From a virus, in IMG/VR virus record IMGVR_UViG_3300043411_002890, positions 1 through 58,216 of that record: 58,216 nucleotides of DNA; one strand, 5' to 3'. Below, piece by piece: positions 1-7,410 of this stretch. The position numbers and the translations under genes were made by a program. Under the pieces are notes generated by a model. The model worked only from the letters and a program-made list of their open reading frames with translations. It searched no databases and was not told where the DNA came from. The number at the start of each line of letters is the position of its first letter. Position 1 is the first letter of the stretch.

Positions 1-556
1 AAAGATTGATGACACAATTTTTTAAAAATAAATCTGGATTTTCTTTTCTCCAATTTTCAAGCTGTTTACTTCTTTGTATCAAAATCTCTGGCCTACTAGA
101 TGTTTTTATAGCAGTTTTGGAAGCTAATTCTATATTATTTTCTTTAAATTTAGGATCTTTCCAAAGATTCGATAATAATTTTGATCTCCTTTTTCTTTCA
201 TTTTGATTATTTAATATGGTCTTAGAAACGTTAAGTTTCATTTTAGAAATTTTTTCTTCACACAAAGAAGGGTCTTCTCTTTTATACTTCGTGATCCAAT
301 TTTCTCTTCCTTTTTGAGCAGCGGATCTTTTTTCAAAAGAACTTGAAATTTTCCGTATTGGGTTTTTTTCATTTGGATGACTTGAATTATAATGATTTTT
401 TAATTCACTAAAATTAAGTTTGCATATATCACATTTTAAATAATCTTTTCCTTCAATTCCTGTAAGAACAATGCAATCTTTTTTATGTTTAACCTTTTTA
501 CAAAAGGTACACCGAGGAGCACGTTTTTCAGCTTTTTTTATTACTTTCTTATTCAT
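1..556 (-). CDS. Putative homing endonuclease next to the DnaE split intein (3' end outside the window)
   Basis: A minus-strand frame opens with ATG at 556 and stays open to the left edge (about 185 codons). Cysteine pairs near the N-terminus (RCTFCKK, then KCDICKLNF followed by H..SSH) look like small zinc fingers. A middle segment LWKDPKFKEN resembles the NUMOD-type modules of phage homing endonucleases, and the visible end has a SRPE motif like the start of Vsr/EDxHD-type nuclease domains. The ORF overlaps the 3' end of DnaE piece 4 by 8 bp, so it sits directly after an intein N-half. That is the position expected of a free-standing endonuclease in a fractured gene. The catalytic region is largely outside the window, so the nuclease call is inferred from context and partial motifs. 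Confidence 0.6.
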   Translation of the reverse strand, partial: MNKKVIKKAEKRAPRCTFCKKVKHKKDCIVLTGIEGKDYLKCDICKLNFSELKNHYNSSHPNEKNPIRKISSSFEKRSAAQKGRENWITKYKREDPSLCEEKISKMKLNVSKTILNNQNERKRRSKLLSNLWKDPKFKENNIELASKTAIKTSSRPEILIQRSKQLENWRKENPDLFLKNCVINL

Positions 557-851
557 TGACTATTTCTAGATTTTCCTTTATTATTTGTTTTATAGGCAAC
601 ATTCGTCCGTCTTTTACTCTAAATTTATGATCCATTGAGCATATTACTTCAGTTCCATTATCTAGTAAAAACCTAAAAACAGGTATTTTTCCATGATCAT
701 GAAGTTTTTTTACTTTTACAAAAATAGTTTGTTGTGTTTTTTCATCTCTTGATCTGACAAATTCACCTGGTTGAATATTTTTTATCATTTTAGTTGTTTT
801 ACGTATTCCATTTTTATTATATATTGGAATTTTAGTGTTTGATTTCAAACT
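549..851 (-). other. Split intein N-half (DnaE site 4, FNA/S)
   Basis: This is the last 100 residues of piece 4. It starts with Ser1 (SLKSNTKIPIYN), has a GEFV block A-like turn and a SMDH block B, and then terminates. Its C-half partner must lie left of the window, together with the last part of DnaE. Confidence 0.87.
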
Positions 852-1811
852 TGCATTGAAAGAATACGCAACCAAAGCTTCCATTTTATCGAAGAATTCC
901 GAGGACTTACGTGGATCAAGGTTTGCAAAGGCTTTTGTTTTTTCAACAAATTCTTTTTTTAGTTTTTCTCTTTCTTTTGCTGCCTTCTCTTTGTTGTTGG
1001 TTTCTTTTTTTGTGAATGCTTTTCTAACAGAGTCGGTTTCATCCAGAGGCATCCCACAGAGTTTTGCATAGATCAACTGTAACTGTTCCTGGAATATTAA
1101 TAAACCACTTGTTGGTTTAAGAACATCTTCTAAAAGAGGGTGTTCGTATTGAATCTTGTCTGGGTTAGCACGATTATTAAGGAACAACTTATCAACTTTT
1201 AAGCCTAATGGTCCTGGGCGGTGAATGGACGTTGCAATTGCAATATCTCTAATTGAGACTGGCTTCATTTTTCTCATAAATTCTTGAGTATTTGGCTTAA
1301 CAAATTGAAATATTGAAAAGAAATTTCCGTTCCAAAAGACATGTTTATATACTTCAAGATCATCAAAGTTATTAACATCTGGTGATAGTGTTTTTTGAAA
1401 CCACTCATTTATCTGTTCAAAACTGGGATCTTTGATTCCGTGATGTTTTTTCAGGATCTTTCTCACCGTATTTTCAAACATTCTCAAGGTTCCTAATGCA
1501 AGGAAGTCAAACTTTAAGAATCCAAAATGTTCTAACATTCTAAAGTTTACTCCTTCTGTCCAAGGAGTTTGCAAACTCCTTTTTTCTCCTTTGCCGCCGA
1601 TTATCAGAGGCATATTCTGTTTTTCGATCGGTGAGTCCGTGAGCACCACGCCGCCAGCGTGACGCCCGCAATTTGAAATTAAACCTACATCCGTCAGGAT
1701 ATTAGGCTGTTCGTCAACAAATGCCCCAGGCGAGATATTATGGTGCAAGTCATAAACTTTACACGGCGTTTCTAACTTTTTTATTGAACTTATTTTTCTG
1801 TTTGTTACCAT
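549..1811 (-). CDS. dnaE: DnaE piece 4: intein C-half, DNA polymerase III alpha segment, intein N-half
   Basis: Residues 1-47 are an intein C-terminal half with block F KVYDL and the ending LISN before Cys48. Residues 48-320 are DnaE extein. CGRHAGGVVLTDSP aligns with the bacterial GKHAGGVV motif, and KFDFLALGTL carries the third catalytic aspartate (E. coli D555 equivalent). RPGPL and the thumb/fingers region follow, up to VAYSFNA, which matches YGFNKSH of DnaE. Residues 321-420 start SLKSNTKIP and form an intein N-half with a block B SMDH histidine. The protein should join piece 3 at its N-terminus and an unseen piece 5 at its C-terminus. The penultimate intein residue is Ser instead of the usual His, which is tolerated in some inteins. 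No strong SD precedes the ATG. Confidence 0.93.
   Translation of the reverse strand: MVTNRKISSIKKLETPCKVYDLHHNISPGAFVDEQPNILTDVGLISNCGRHAGGVVLTDSPIEKQNMPLIIGGKGEKRSLQTPWTEGVNFRMLEHFGFLKFDFLALGTLRMFENTVRKILKKHHGIKDPSFEQINEWFQKTLSPDVNNFDDLEVYKHVFWNGNFFSIFQFVKPNTQEFMRKMKPVSIRDIAIATSIHRPGPLGLKVDKLFLNNRANPDKIQYEHPLLEDVLKPTSGLLIFQEQLQLIYAKLCGMPLDETDSVRKAFTKKETNNKEKAAKEREKLKKEFVEKTKAFANLDPRKSSEFFDKMEALVAYSFNASLKSNTKIPIYNKNGIRKTTKMIKNIQPGEFVRSRDEKTQQTIFVKVKKLHDHGKIPVFRFLLDNGTEVICSMDHKFRVKDGRMLPIKQIIKENLEIVNE
1671..1811 (-). other. Split intein C-half (DnaE site 3, IKS/CGRHAGG)
   Basis: These are residues 1-47 of piece 4. The segment has block F (KVYDL) and ends ISN, followed by the +1 nucleophile Cys. 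Its partner is the N-half at the end of piece 3 (2306-2587). Ligation would give IKS-CGRHAGG, which aligns without a gap to the bacterial DnaE segment TRNAGKHAGG. Confidence 0.88.
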
Positions 1812-1826
1812 GTTCAGTGTCTTTTC

Positions 1827-2315
1827 TTAAACTAATCTGCAAGTGTTATTTGCTAAGGATACTTCATATGCTGTATCTGAGTTGGTGTCATCTATATTGA
1901 TATAAAGAATTTGATCTGTTTTCAATCTATTCGTGCTCAAATCAAAAACAATATTATTCATATAACGGACATTAGAAAAGTTGTCAAATGAAAACTTTGG
2001 AGTCAATTGTAAATCATCAACCATTAAAGAAGAAATATAAATTCGATTAGTTGTCAGTAATTTAAAATCTCTTCCGAAGTTCCTCCAAACTTCATCATTT
2101 TCATCAATTCCATTTTCAAAGAAAAATATTGGAAACGGCATAAAATCGTCTAGACAAATAAAAGTATTTAATTTTCTTACCCAAGAATCTTCTTTAATTT
2201 GTTTGATATAATCATCAAAAGACAATAGAAGAACATTTTTGTTTTTAATAATATACTCTTCTATAGCATAGAGAAGCTTAAAAAGCTCTTCTTGGTTTAG
2301 TTGAGTCATATCCAT
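1827..2315 (-). CDS. Hypothetical protein between DnaE pieces 3 and 4
   Basis: A 162-residue acidic protein of unknown function lying between an intein N-half (piece 3) and the matching C-half (piece 4). It overlaps the end of piece 3 by 10 bp. I see no zinc fingers, no PD-(D/E)XK, HNH, GIY-YIG or LAGLIDADG motif, so it does not look like the endonuclease expected at this position. It resembles in size and style the many small hypothetical proteins at 11.6-18.6 kb and 54.5-57.2 kb. It may have replaced a lost endonuclease, but that is inference. Confidence 0.7.
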   Translation of the reverse strand: MDMTQLNQEELFKLLYAIEEYIIKNKNVLLLSFDDYIKQIKEDSWVRKLNTFICLDDFMPFPIFFFENGIDENDEVWRNFGRDFKLLTTNRIYISSLMVDDLQLTPKFSFDNFSNVRYMNNIVFDLSTNRLKTDQILYINIDDTNSDTAYEVSLANNTCRLV

Positions 2316-2587
2316 CCTATTAAGCTATCATCCTCGCATAGATCTTTTACTTGCTTCCAACCTTTGTCTGTTTGGACTAAGTGATCTTCAGTTAGTTTAA
2401 TGCTTTTACCATCTTTAAAAGTAATTTCATAGAGTTCTTTTTCGCCGTTTTCAACCTTGAAGAAATCAGCGTTAAATTTAATCTCCCCAGTTGTATCAAT
2501 ATAAGCAACCTTGTCTTTGTCTTCAGATATGTCTTTAAATTGTTTCCAACCGCTTTCAGTTAAGATTAATGTTTCTTCTGTAAAACA
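2306..2587 (-). other. Split intein N-half (DnaE site 3)
   Basis: Residues 304-396 of piece 3. It starts CFTEETLILTESGW and contains TEDH (block B). It pairs with 1671-1811. Confidence 0.88.
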
Positions 2588-3496
2588 AGATTTTATTTGT
2601 TTAAACAAAATACGCAAACTTGATTCAAGTTGAGGATATTCTTCTAATAAAGCTTGAAAAGACGGAGAATTTTTTTCCGCACTCTCATAAGATAAAAACC
2701 ACACACCACGATCAAACCCATCCTGTTGTTTATCAGCATCAAGAGTCTCTTTTTCTATTTGTTGCGTTATAGGATTTATAATGTCAAATGGAATTTGATA
2801 AAGTCTTGCAAGGTCTTTTATCAAAGACTTAAGCTGCAACTGGTTATAGTTCGAAACAGGAAGCACAGATTCCTCGCCAAAATGCTCAGTTAATATTTTA
2901 ATTGCCTCTTCTCTGTCTGCACAATCACTATTGTGACTAACAATTTCAGAACCTTTTGAAGAATAAATAAGAAAATATGAATTTTCTACTGTTATATCGG
3001 TAACAGTGATTTTTTTTGTTTTTGGTAAAAATTTAACTATGTTATCTACAACTACATAAGATTGAGTTTTATTACCAAGAGGAGCTAATTCAATACCTTC
3101 TTTAAGATCTTGGACTTTAAGATCATTCCAATTTTTATTTGGAATTTTATGGTTACCAGTTGCAATAAAATATCCCATATCTTTAACTCGTACTTTATAC
3201 AAACATTCATTCTCTTTTAAAGCTCTTGTTTTCGAATACAATACACGTCGAGGGCAACCACACGAATCAATCACAAAATCCCCAGAATTTAATGAAGATA
3301 TTCTTTTTTTCCCATCAATACATTTTACTAATGTTGATGATAGCAAACAGTCTATATCAGGTAAAGAATTGTGAGTTAAATAAAACATTCCATTATGCTT
3401 GTCGCTAACGAAAAAAGTTTGGTCATTTTCAACTCCTATATCGATTAGTTTAATTGGGATCTCATGTTCTATTGTTTTTATTGTTTTTATCTTCAT
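2306..3496 (-). CDS. dnaE: DnaE piece 3: intein C-half, catalytic hexapeptide, mini-intein, extein, intein N-half
   Basis: Order in 396 residues: intein C-half 1-43 (ends THN), extein 44-49 (SLPDID), complete mini-intein 50-189 (starts CLLSST, block B TGNH, ends VSHN), extein 190-303 (SDCADREEAIKIL to LFKQIKS), and intein N-half 304-396 (starts CFTEETLI, block B TEDH). Removing the mini-intein restores SLPDID-SDCADR, the DnaE motif MPDIDIDF that holds the catalytic Asp pair (E. coli D401 and D403). The six-residue extein with both aspartates is therefore bounded by a trans-splicing intein on one side and a cis-splicing intein on the other. The piece overlaps the endonuclease ORF upstream by 35 bp. 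Confidence 0.94.
   Translation of the reverse strand: MKIKTIKTIEHEIPIKLIDIGVENDQTFFVSDKHNGMFYLTHNSLPDIDCLLSSTLVKCIDGKKRISSLNSGDFVIDSCGCPRRVLYSKTRALKENECLYKVRVKDMGYFIATGNHKIPNKNWNDLKVQDLKEGIELAPLGNKTQSYVVVDNIVKFLPKTKKITVTDITVENSYFLIYSSKGSEIVSHNSDCADREEAIKILTEHFGEESVLPVSNYNQLQLKSLIKDLARLYQIPFDIINPITQQIEKETLDADKQQDGFDRGVWFLSYESAEKNSPSFQALLEEYPQLESSLRILFKQIKSCFTEETLILTESGWKQFKDISEDKDKVAYIDTTGEIKFNADFFKVENGEKELYEITFKDGKSIKLTEDHLVQTDKGWKQVKDLCEDDSLIGWI
2930..3349 (-). other. Cis mini-intein inside the DnaE catalytic PDxD motif
   Basis: Residues 50-189 of piece 3, 140 aa, with Cys1, block B TGNH and C-terminal SHN followed by Ser+1. There is no endonuclease domain between blocks B and F. It lies directly after the second catalytic aspartate. 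Confidence 0.88.
3368..3496 (-). other. Split intein C-half (DnaE site 2, KKM/SLPDID)
   Basis: Residues 1-43 of piece 3, ending LTHN before Ser. LIDIGVENDQTFFVSD is block F-like. The partner is the N-half ending piece 2 (4357-4635). Confidence 0.87.
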
Positions 3497-4397
3497 ATTT
3501 GAAAACCAGCTCTTTTGTTTTTTTATAGTTTCTTTGTTCGAGATTTGGGATAATTTTCCAAATTTCTGCGAATTTTAAGCCTTGAATAAACTCTTTTTGA
3601 GTTATTGTTATAATATTAACATCTGAAGAAATAATGTCTTTTTTTGATAAATTTTTTGTCATCAAAATTTCAAAGTGTTTTCCTGTGTTTTCCACACCTT
3701 TTAATTCTATGAATAAACTTAATTCTGGTAAGAAAAAATCGGGCGTATATGCTCCATTTTCAGTTATAAATGTTTTTGTTTCATATTCATATTGAATATT
3801 AAAAAATTTAAGAAATCTAGCAAAATCAGCCTCAAGTGCGCTTTTAAAGTAAGTCTCAAATCCCAGATCAGTTCTATAACCTGTTCTTCCATTTAGATGA
3901 ATTTTAATCTTTCCATTAGATTGATCAATAAACTGACATTTTCTGCTGCAACGAACTATATGTCTATTCGATTTTTTATTTTGAAAGAATTTTTTACAGG
4001 TCACACATTCTTTTATTTCCCTATTGGAATTGTTAAAACAACTTCTAGAACAAAAAAAGCTGTTTATCCTACTTGGTTTTGTTTGATATATCTTAGTACA
4101 AAATAAACAATTTTTTGTTTTTAATTTTATTTGACTTTTATTTTTACAAGCTGTAGAGCAAAATAAACTATTTTTACATTTGTAAGAAATAAATTCTTGT
4201 TTACAAAATTTACAATTTTTGTTTATTTTGCCTTCTTTTTTCTTTTTATTATAATGTTCTTTACAATTTTTCGTACAAAATTGTTTTCTTAAACAGTTGT
4301 TGCTTCCACGTCTATTGTTTTCTGGTAGAATTATTGTAAACTCAGAATTACATTCTTTACAACATTTCAATAAACTCATCTGTGATTTCAATTTCAT
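3462..4397 (-). CDS. Zinc-finger PD-(D/E)XK homing endonuclease in the DnaE split-intein gap
   Basis: A 311-residue ORF filling the gap between pieces 2 and 3. A start at internal Met7 (4379) is also possible. The N-terminal half has about five treble-clef-like Cys clusters (CCKEC, CKFCKQEF, CLFCTKIY, CVTCKKFF, each followed by FC..(A/S)C-type pairs). The C-terminal half has SALEADFARFLKFF, then YTPDFFLPE, then FIELKG, which matches the E / PD / ExK signature of the PD-(D/E)XK fold seen in Vsr-like and TnsA-like phage nucleases. It overlaps piece 2 by 41 bp and piece 3 by 35 bp. A free-standing endonuclease between split intein halves is the arrangement described as fractured genes. Confidence 0.85.
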   Translation of the reverse strand: MKLKSQMSLLKCCKECNSEFTIILPENNRRGSNNCLRKQFCTKNCKEHYNKKKKEGKINKNCKFCKQEFISYKCKNSLFCSTACKNKSQIKLKTKNCLFCTKIYQTKPSRINSFFCSRSCFNNSNREIKECVTCKKFFQNKKSNRHIVRCSRKCQFIDQSNGKIKIHLNGRTGYRTDLGFETYFKSALEADFARFLKFFNIQYEYETKTFITENGAYTPDFFLPELSLFIELKGVENTGKHFEILMTKNLSKKDIISSDVNIITITQKEFIQGLKFAEIWKIIPNLEQRNYKKTKELVFKYEDKNNKNNRT

Positions 4398-4635
4398 CTG
4401 CTCTTAATTCCTTTTTAATACCATCCCGAATAACGATCCATAAATGATTAGGACTACTTTTTAATGTAGTACCATTTTCAAGTTCAAAAACTAAAACTTT
4501 ATTATGATAGGATTCATGTTTGTGAATAACTGGTTTATAACTGTTTGTATGAGTATACACCATATCACCAACATTAATATTTTTTAATTGTTTGATCTCA
4601 TCTTTAGTTTTTATATAGGTATCTGGGTCCAAGCA
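4357..4635 (-). other. Split intein N-half (DnaE site 2)
   Basis: Residues 70-161 of piece 2, from Cys1 (CLDPDTYIKT), with INVGDMVYTH and SPNHLW (block B). It pairs with 3368-3496. Confidence 0.88.
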
Positions 4636-4842
4636 CATCTTCTTTTTACTTAAAAACCGTTCAAATAAAAGCCCATGTTTCACAGGATCTACTTGTGTTA
4701 TACCTGTTGCGTAACACACCAAAGAACCTGCGCCAGAGTTATGAACGGGTATTCCTTCTACGTTGTACGAAGACTTATTTTTGACTGACAAATCATACAC
4801 TTTGCCAGAGTAAGGTACTTCTTTTTTCGATTTTAGTTTCAT
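4357..4842 (-). CDS. dnaE: DnaE piece 2: a 34-residue polymerase exon between two half-inteins
   Basis: Of 161 residues only 36-69 are polymerase: SGAGSLVCYATGITQVDP, then VKHGLLFERFLSKKKM. Residues 1-35 are an intein C-half (KVYDLSVKNKSSYNV, ending VHN) and 70-161 an intein N-half (starts CLDPDTYIKT, block B SPNH). Joining to piece 1 gives LLGAGRG-SGAGSL, the conserved DnaE nucleotide-binding loop (GRGSGAGSLVAYALGITDVDP in bacteria). Joining to piece 3 gives ERFLSKKKM-SLPDID. The protein must be spliced in trans at both ends. An AAGGA Shine-Dalgarno overlaps the stop of the upstream peptidyl-tRNA hydrolase, so translation is probably coupled. Confidence 0.94.
   Translation of the reverse strand: MKLKSKKEVPYSGKVYDLSVKNKSSYNVEGIPVHNSGAGSLVCYATGITQVDPVKHGLLFERFLSKKKMCLDPDTYIKTKDEIKQLKNINVGDMVYTHTNSYKPVIHKHESYHNKVLVFELENGTTLKSSPNHLWIVIRDGIKKELRADEIEITDEFIEML
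4738..4842 (-). other. Split intein C-half (DnaE site 1, GRG/SGAGS)
   Basis: Residues 1-35 of piece 2, with block F GKVYDLSV and block G GIPVHN, then Ser+1. The partner N-half ends piece 1 at 16143-16424, 11.3 kb away. Confidence 0.9.
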
Positions 4843-4849
4843 ATTTTCC

Positions 4850-5218
4850 TTATAGGAGCTTCAGATCTTTTGTTAGCGGGTCTATTTTTTCTGCGGCGTG
4901 CGGACCGACCGAGAGACAAGTTCTTGTAGGAACACCATTAAACTCAGTCAATCCCGAGTCGGTAATAAGATGTGTTGTTAAACCACTTGTTTTTGCCGCA
5001 TCGAACAAAGCAAGAAGTTCTGTTTCGCTCTCAACATAAACACAGATTTTTCTATGCCCAGAATCTAGCCATTCCTGTTCTTCTTGAGATAAAGCAAAAG
5101 AACCTTGTTTGTATTTTTCAATTAACCAAGCAGAACTTGCATGGGCTATTTGTGCAGCCAATTTACCTTTTCTTACATTAAGGTCTTTACGCCATACGAG
5201 TATTTGTTTTATTATCAT
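4850..5218 (-). CDS. Peptidyl-tRNA hydrolase, PTH2 family
   Basis: A 122-residue protein, the usual size of the archaeal/eukaryotic-type PTH2 fold. The N-terminal strand KQILVWRKDLNVRKGKLAAQ followed by IAHASSAW matches the PTH2 K..G..aaQ.aHA signature. The C-terminal TDSGLTEF and GVPTRTCLSVGPH match the family T.DAG.T(Q/E)...g..TvlaiGP. The activity would release tRNA from stalled peptidyl-tRNA. It sits 2 nt after the hypothetical gene upstream, and its stop overlaps the SD of DnaE piece 2. Confidence 0.9.
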   Translation of the reverse strand: MIIKQILVWRKDLNVRKGKLAAQIAHASSAWLIEKYKQGSFALSQEEQEWLDSGHRKICVYVESETELLALFDAAKTSGLTTHLITDSGLTEFNGVPTRTCLSVGPHAAEKIDPLTKDLKLL

Positions 5219-5220
5219 TA

Positions 5221-5622
5221 CTAACTCCTAGTTTTTAGAACTAAATTTTTAGGTTTTTGGTTTGGACCAAAATCAGATACTATTTCAAACGATTCAACGT
5301 CATTGTCGCAAATTTTATGCGAAAGAAATAACCAATCTATTTTTTCTGTGTTAGCACAATACATTAGAACACGATTTCTTGATAAACATTGAATTGTTTT
5401 CGTAATCACACAGACATCATAATTTTGTCTATCAGTTAGAGTTTTAAAATGTATATATTTTAAATGAAAATTTGGATCTGATAAAGGAATCAAATGATCT
5501 GGAATTTTTTCATCTTTATAATTTTTTATAAAACTCTGAAAGACGTTAATTCTACTAGAATCTAGATAATCTATTTCAGATTTAAGTTTATTAATGATAG
5601 ACTGTTCATCTTCTTCTTTCAT
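5221..5622 (-). CDS. Hypothetical protein
   Basis: A 133-residue protein with no recognised domain. It is acidic at the N-terminus and mixed alpha/beta in appearance, with no signal peptide or TM segment. It overlaps the thymidylate synthase stop by 4 bp (ATGA type), so it belongs to the same minus-strand operon. Confidence 0.75.
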   Translation of the reverse strand: MKEEDEQSIINKLKSEIDYLDSSRINVFQSFIKNYKDEKIPDHLIPLSDPNFHLKYIHFKTLTDRQNYDVCVITKTIQCLSRNRVLMYCANTEKIDWLFLSHKICDNDVESFEIVSDFGPNQKPKNLVLKTRS

Positions 5623-6458
5623 ACTGCTATCTCTAGATCTGCTTTTAGTTTTTGGGGAGAGTTAAATCCTTCTATTGTAAAGTCTTCTAGTTTTATTTCA
5701 TAAAAACTTTTTGAATGATTTAGTTCAAGCACTGGGGATTTATCGAGTGGTTCTTTTAAGATTAGTTCGTTTGCCGCGTTTAAATGCCTGTCATAAATGT
5801 GCAAATTATGAACATAATGGCAAAATTTTCCTGGTTTATATCCGAGATCAGAACAAACCATAAGCAATAAAGCATAATACTGAGCTTTATTTATCCAATT
5901 GGCCATAATATAATCTGAACTTCTCTGAATTAACGTTAAGTCTAATATAAATTTCCCATCTAGTTTTCTGACATTCCAAATGGTTTCATAAGCGCAAGGA
6001 TGCAAACCATTTGTTTCCTGAAGATCAGACTCTTGATATAAATTCATTATATGTCTTCTACTAAAGGGATCTTGCTTCAAACTATGTAATAGTTTATTCA
6101 TTAAATCCCATTTTCTGACGGTTGCACCATAACGCTGACCAATTGTGCCGTTTCCAATATCCCATTCGTCCCACCAATTAATCCCAGTTTGCTTCGCCGC
6201 GTCGAGCGAGGCGGTCTGCTGTTGGTATATCCACATTACCTCTTTAATCCCAGTTTTAACTGCCGTTGGTCGCAAGGTTGTGAATGGAAATTCTCCATTT
6301 AATAAGTCATATTCTTCAAATATTTGGTTTATGAATATACTTTTTGCAGGTGTGCCGTCTTTATATTTTGGTCTTGGATTTTCGTCTTTATATCCTTTTG
6401 TTGTTAACTTATATAAGTTTTGTTTGTAGTATTGGTCAGCTTTATTCATTTTTTTCAT
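5619..6458 (-). CDS. thyA: Thymidylate synthase
   Basis: A 279-residue ThyA-fold enzyme converting dUMP to dTMP with methylene-tetrahydrofolate. Landmarks are TTLRPTAVKTGIKE near the N-terminus, the DPFSRRHI arginine pair, catalytic Cys155 in GLHPCAYETI, LIQRSSDYIMANWIN (canonical QRS.D....P.N) and the C-terminal folate/dUMP loop HIYDRHLNAANELI. The residue after Cys-Ala is Tyr, not the usual His of PCH, a divergence seen in some phage enzymes. It is operonic with DHFR upstream, which recycles the dihydrofolate product. Confidence 0.95.
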   Translation of the reverse strand: MKKMNKADQYYKQNLYKLTTKGYKDENPRPKYKDGTPAKSIFINQIFEEYDLLNGEFPFTTLRPTAVKTGIKEVMWIYQQQTASLDAAKQTGINWWDEWDIGNGTIGQRYGATVRKWDLMNKLLHSLKQDPFSRRHIMNLYQESDLQETNGLHPCAYETIWNVRKLDGKFILDLTLIQRSSDYIMANWINKAQYYALLLMVCSDLGYKPGKFCHYVHNLHIYDRHLNAANELILKEPLDKSPVLELNHSKSFYEIKLEDFTIEGFNSPQKLKADLEIAV

Positions 6459-7105
6459 TCTTCCTTTTCTTCAAAATAGAAACCGTAAAGAGAATCACAG
6501 TCTATTTTCTTTGAATTTTTTAATAGTCCGAAACTTAACAATCTATGAGTTCCGTCAATTATTTTCATAGTTCCGTTTTTTGTTTTACAAACTACTATTC
6601 TATTTGTTGCAACCCAAATATTTTTAGAATTCAAAACATTGTGAGAAGACACTTTTGAGAGTTTTGGTAAAACTGTGTCATTTGCCGTAAGCCAAGAATT
6701 TAAGGAATCGACTCTTTTTTCTATATCGTTTATTGCATCAACAGACTTTTCTATATTATCTTTTGATTTTCTTACTATCGTAAAACCTTTTTTCTTTTTA
6801 ACAGACAGTTCGTAGCTATCCAAGAACTGTTCAAAACTTACAGAAGTATAACAAGACTCGTAACTTAATAACTCTTCAAAACTAAAATTGGCAATAACAA
6901 CAGAACTATCTTTAAGATAGTCAGAAATATATTGCCTCTTTGAATTGAAAATAACTTCTCTAAGTTTATTTTCTAAAGAAGAAGAAAAATCTGGTTTTAA
7001 TATTAAATCCTGATTCAATAATCTAATGTTGTTAGCCAATGCATGATCTCCATCAAGCATAGACCATATTAAAAACTCTTTGCTGGTTGCTAGTTTTACT
7101 TTCAT
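6455..7105 (-). CDS. Hypothetical protein with ParB-like DGTHR motif
   Basis: A 216-residue protein. The C-terminal third contains NGTMKIIDGTHRLLSFGLL, which resembles the DG.HR nucleotide-binding box of ParB/sulfiredoxin-fold proteins. The N-terminal half is helical and unassigned. Both ends overlap neighbours by 4 bp (thyA downstream, MORN-like gene upstream), indicating translational coupling. The ParB-like fold is a tentative reading from a single motif. Confidence 0.65.
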   Translation of the reverse strand: MKVKLATSKEFLIWSMLDGDHALANNIRLLNQDLILKPDFSSSLENKLREVIFNSKRQYISDYLKDSSVVIANFSFEELLSYESCYTSVSFEQFLDSYELSVKKKKGFTIVRKSKDNIEKSVDAINDIEKRVDSLNSWLTANDTVLPKLSKVSSHNVLNSKNIWVATNRIVVCKTKNGTMKIIDGTHRLLSFGLLKNSKKIDCDSLYGFYFEEKEE

Positions 7106-7410
7106 TTTATTATTAGTCCTGGGATGTCTGGGTATTCAAATATTTTATTTTTATCAAGAAGTTTGTACCATTTGATATTATACTTTCCCTTATCGTGGTC
7201 AAGAACAACATAGTCTTTTAGGTTTATTTTGGAATAGTAATGGCTTTCAAGATACCAATGTTTGGTTCCACTTGAATATTCACACGCTGGTCCACCTTCT
7301 CTATGATATTTACCATCTTTATACCATTCTTTTGTTCCACTTGAATATTCTGCAATACCAGTATAATTTTTTGGAATATCAAGACAAGATTTTACTTTTA
7401 TGGTTTTCAT
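7102..7410 (-). CDS. MORN-like repeat protein, tandem paralogue 6
   Basis: About 102 residues when started at the ATG at 7410, which forms an ATGA overlap with the upstream paralogue. A longer frame to 7440 exists but would extend further into that gene. It begins MKTIKVKSCLDIPKNYTG, has two short repeats of the type WYKDGKYHREGGPA, and ends with the family tail YPDIPGLIIK. This is the last and shortest member of the array before the ParB-like gene. Function unknown. Confidence 0.8.
   Translation of the reverse strand: MKTIKVKSCLDIPKNYTGIAEYSSGTKEWYKDGKYHREGGPACEYSSGTKHWYLESHYYSKINLKDYVVLDHDKGKYNIKWYKLLDKNKIFEYPDIPGLIIK

Noticed and set aside
549-4842. DnaE fragmentation explained by frameshifts or sequencing error
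   Set aside because: Every break coincides with intein N- and C-blocks, the extein ends match DnaE without missing residues, and endonuclease-like ORFs occupy two gaps. Errors would not create this.
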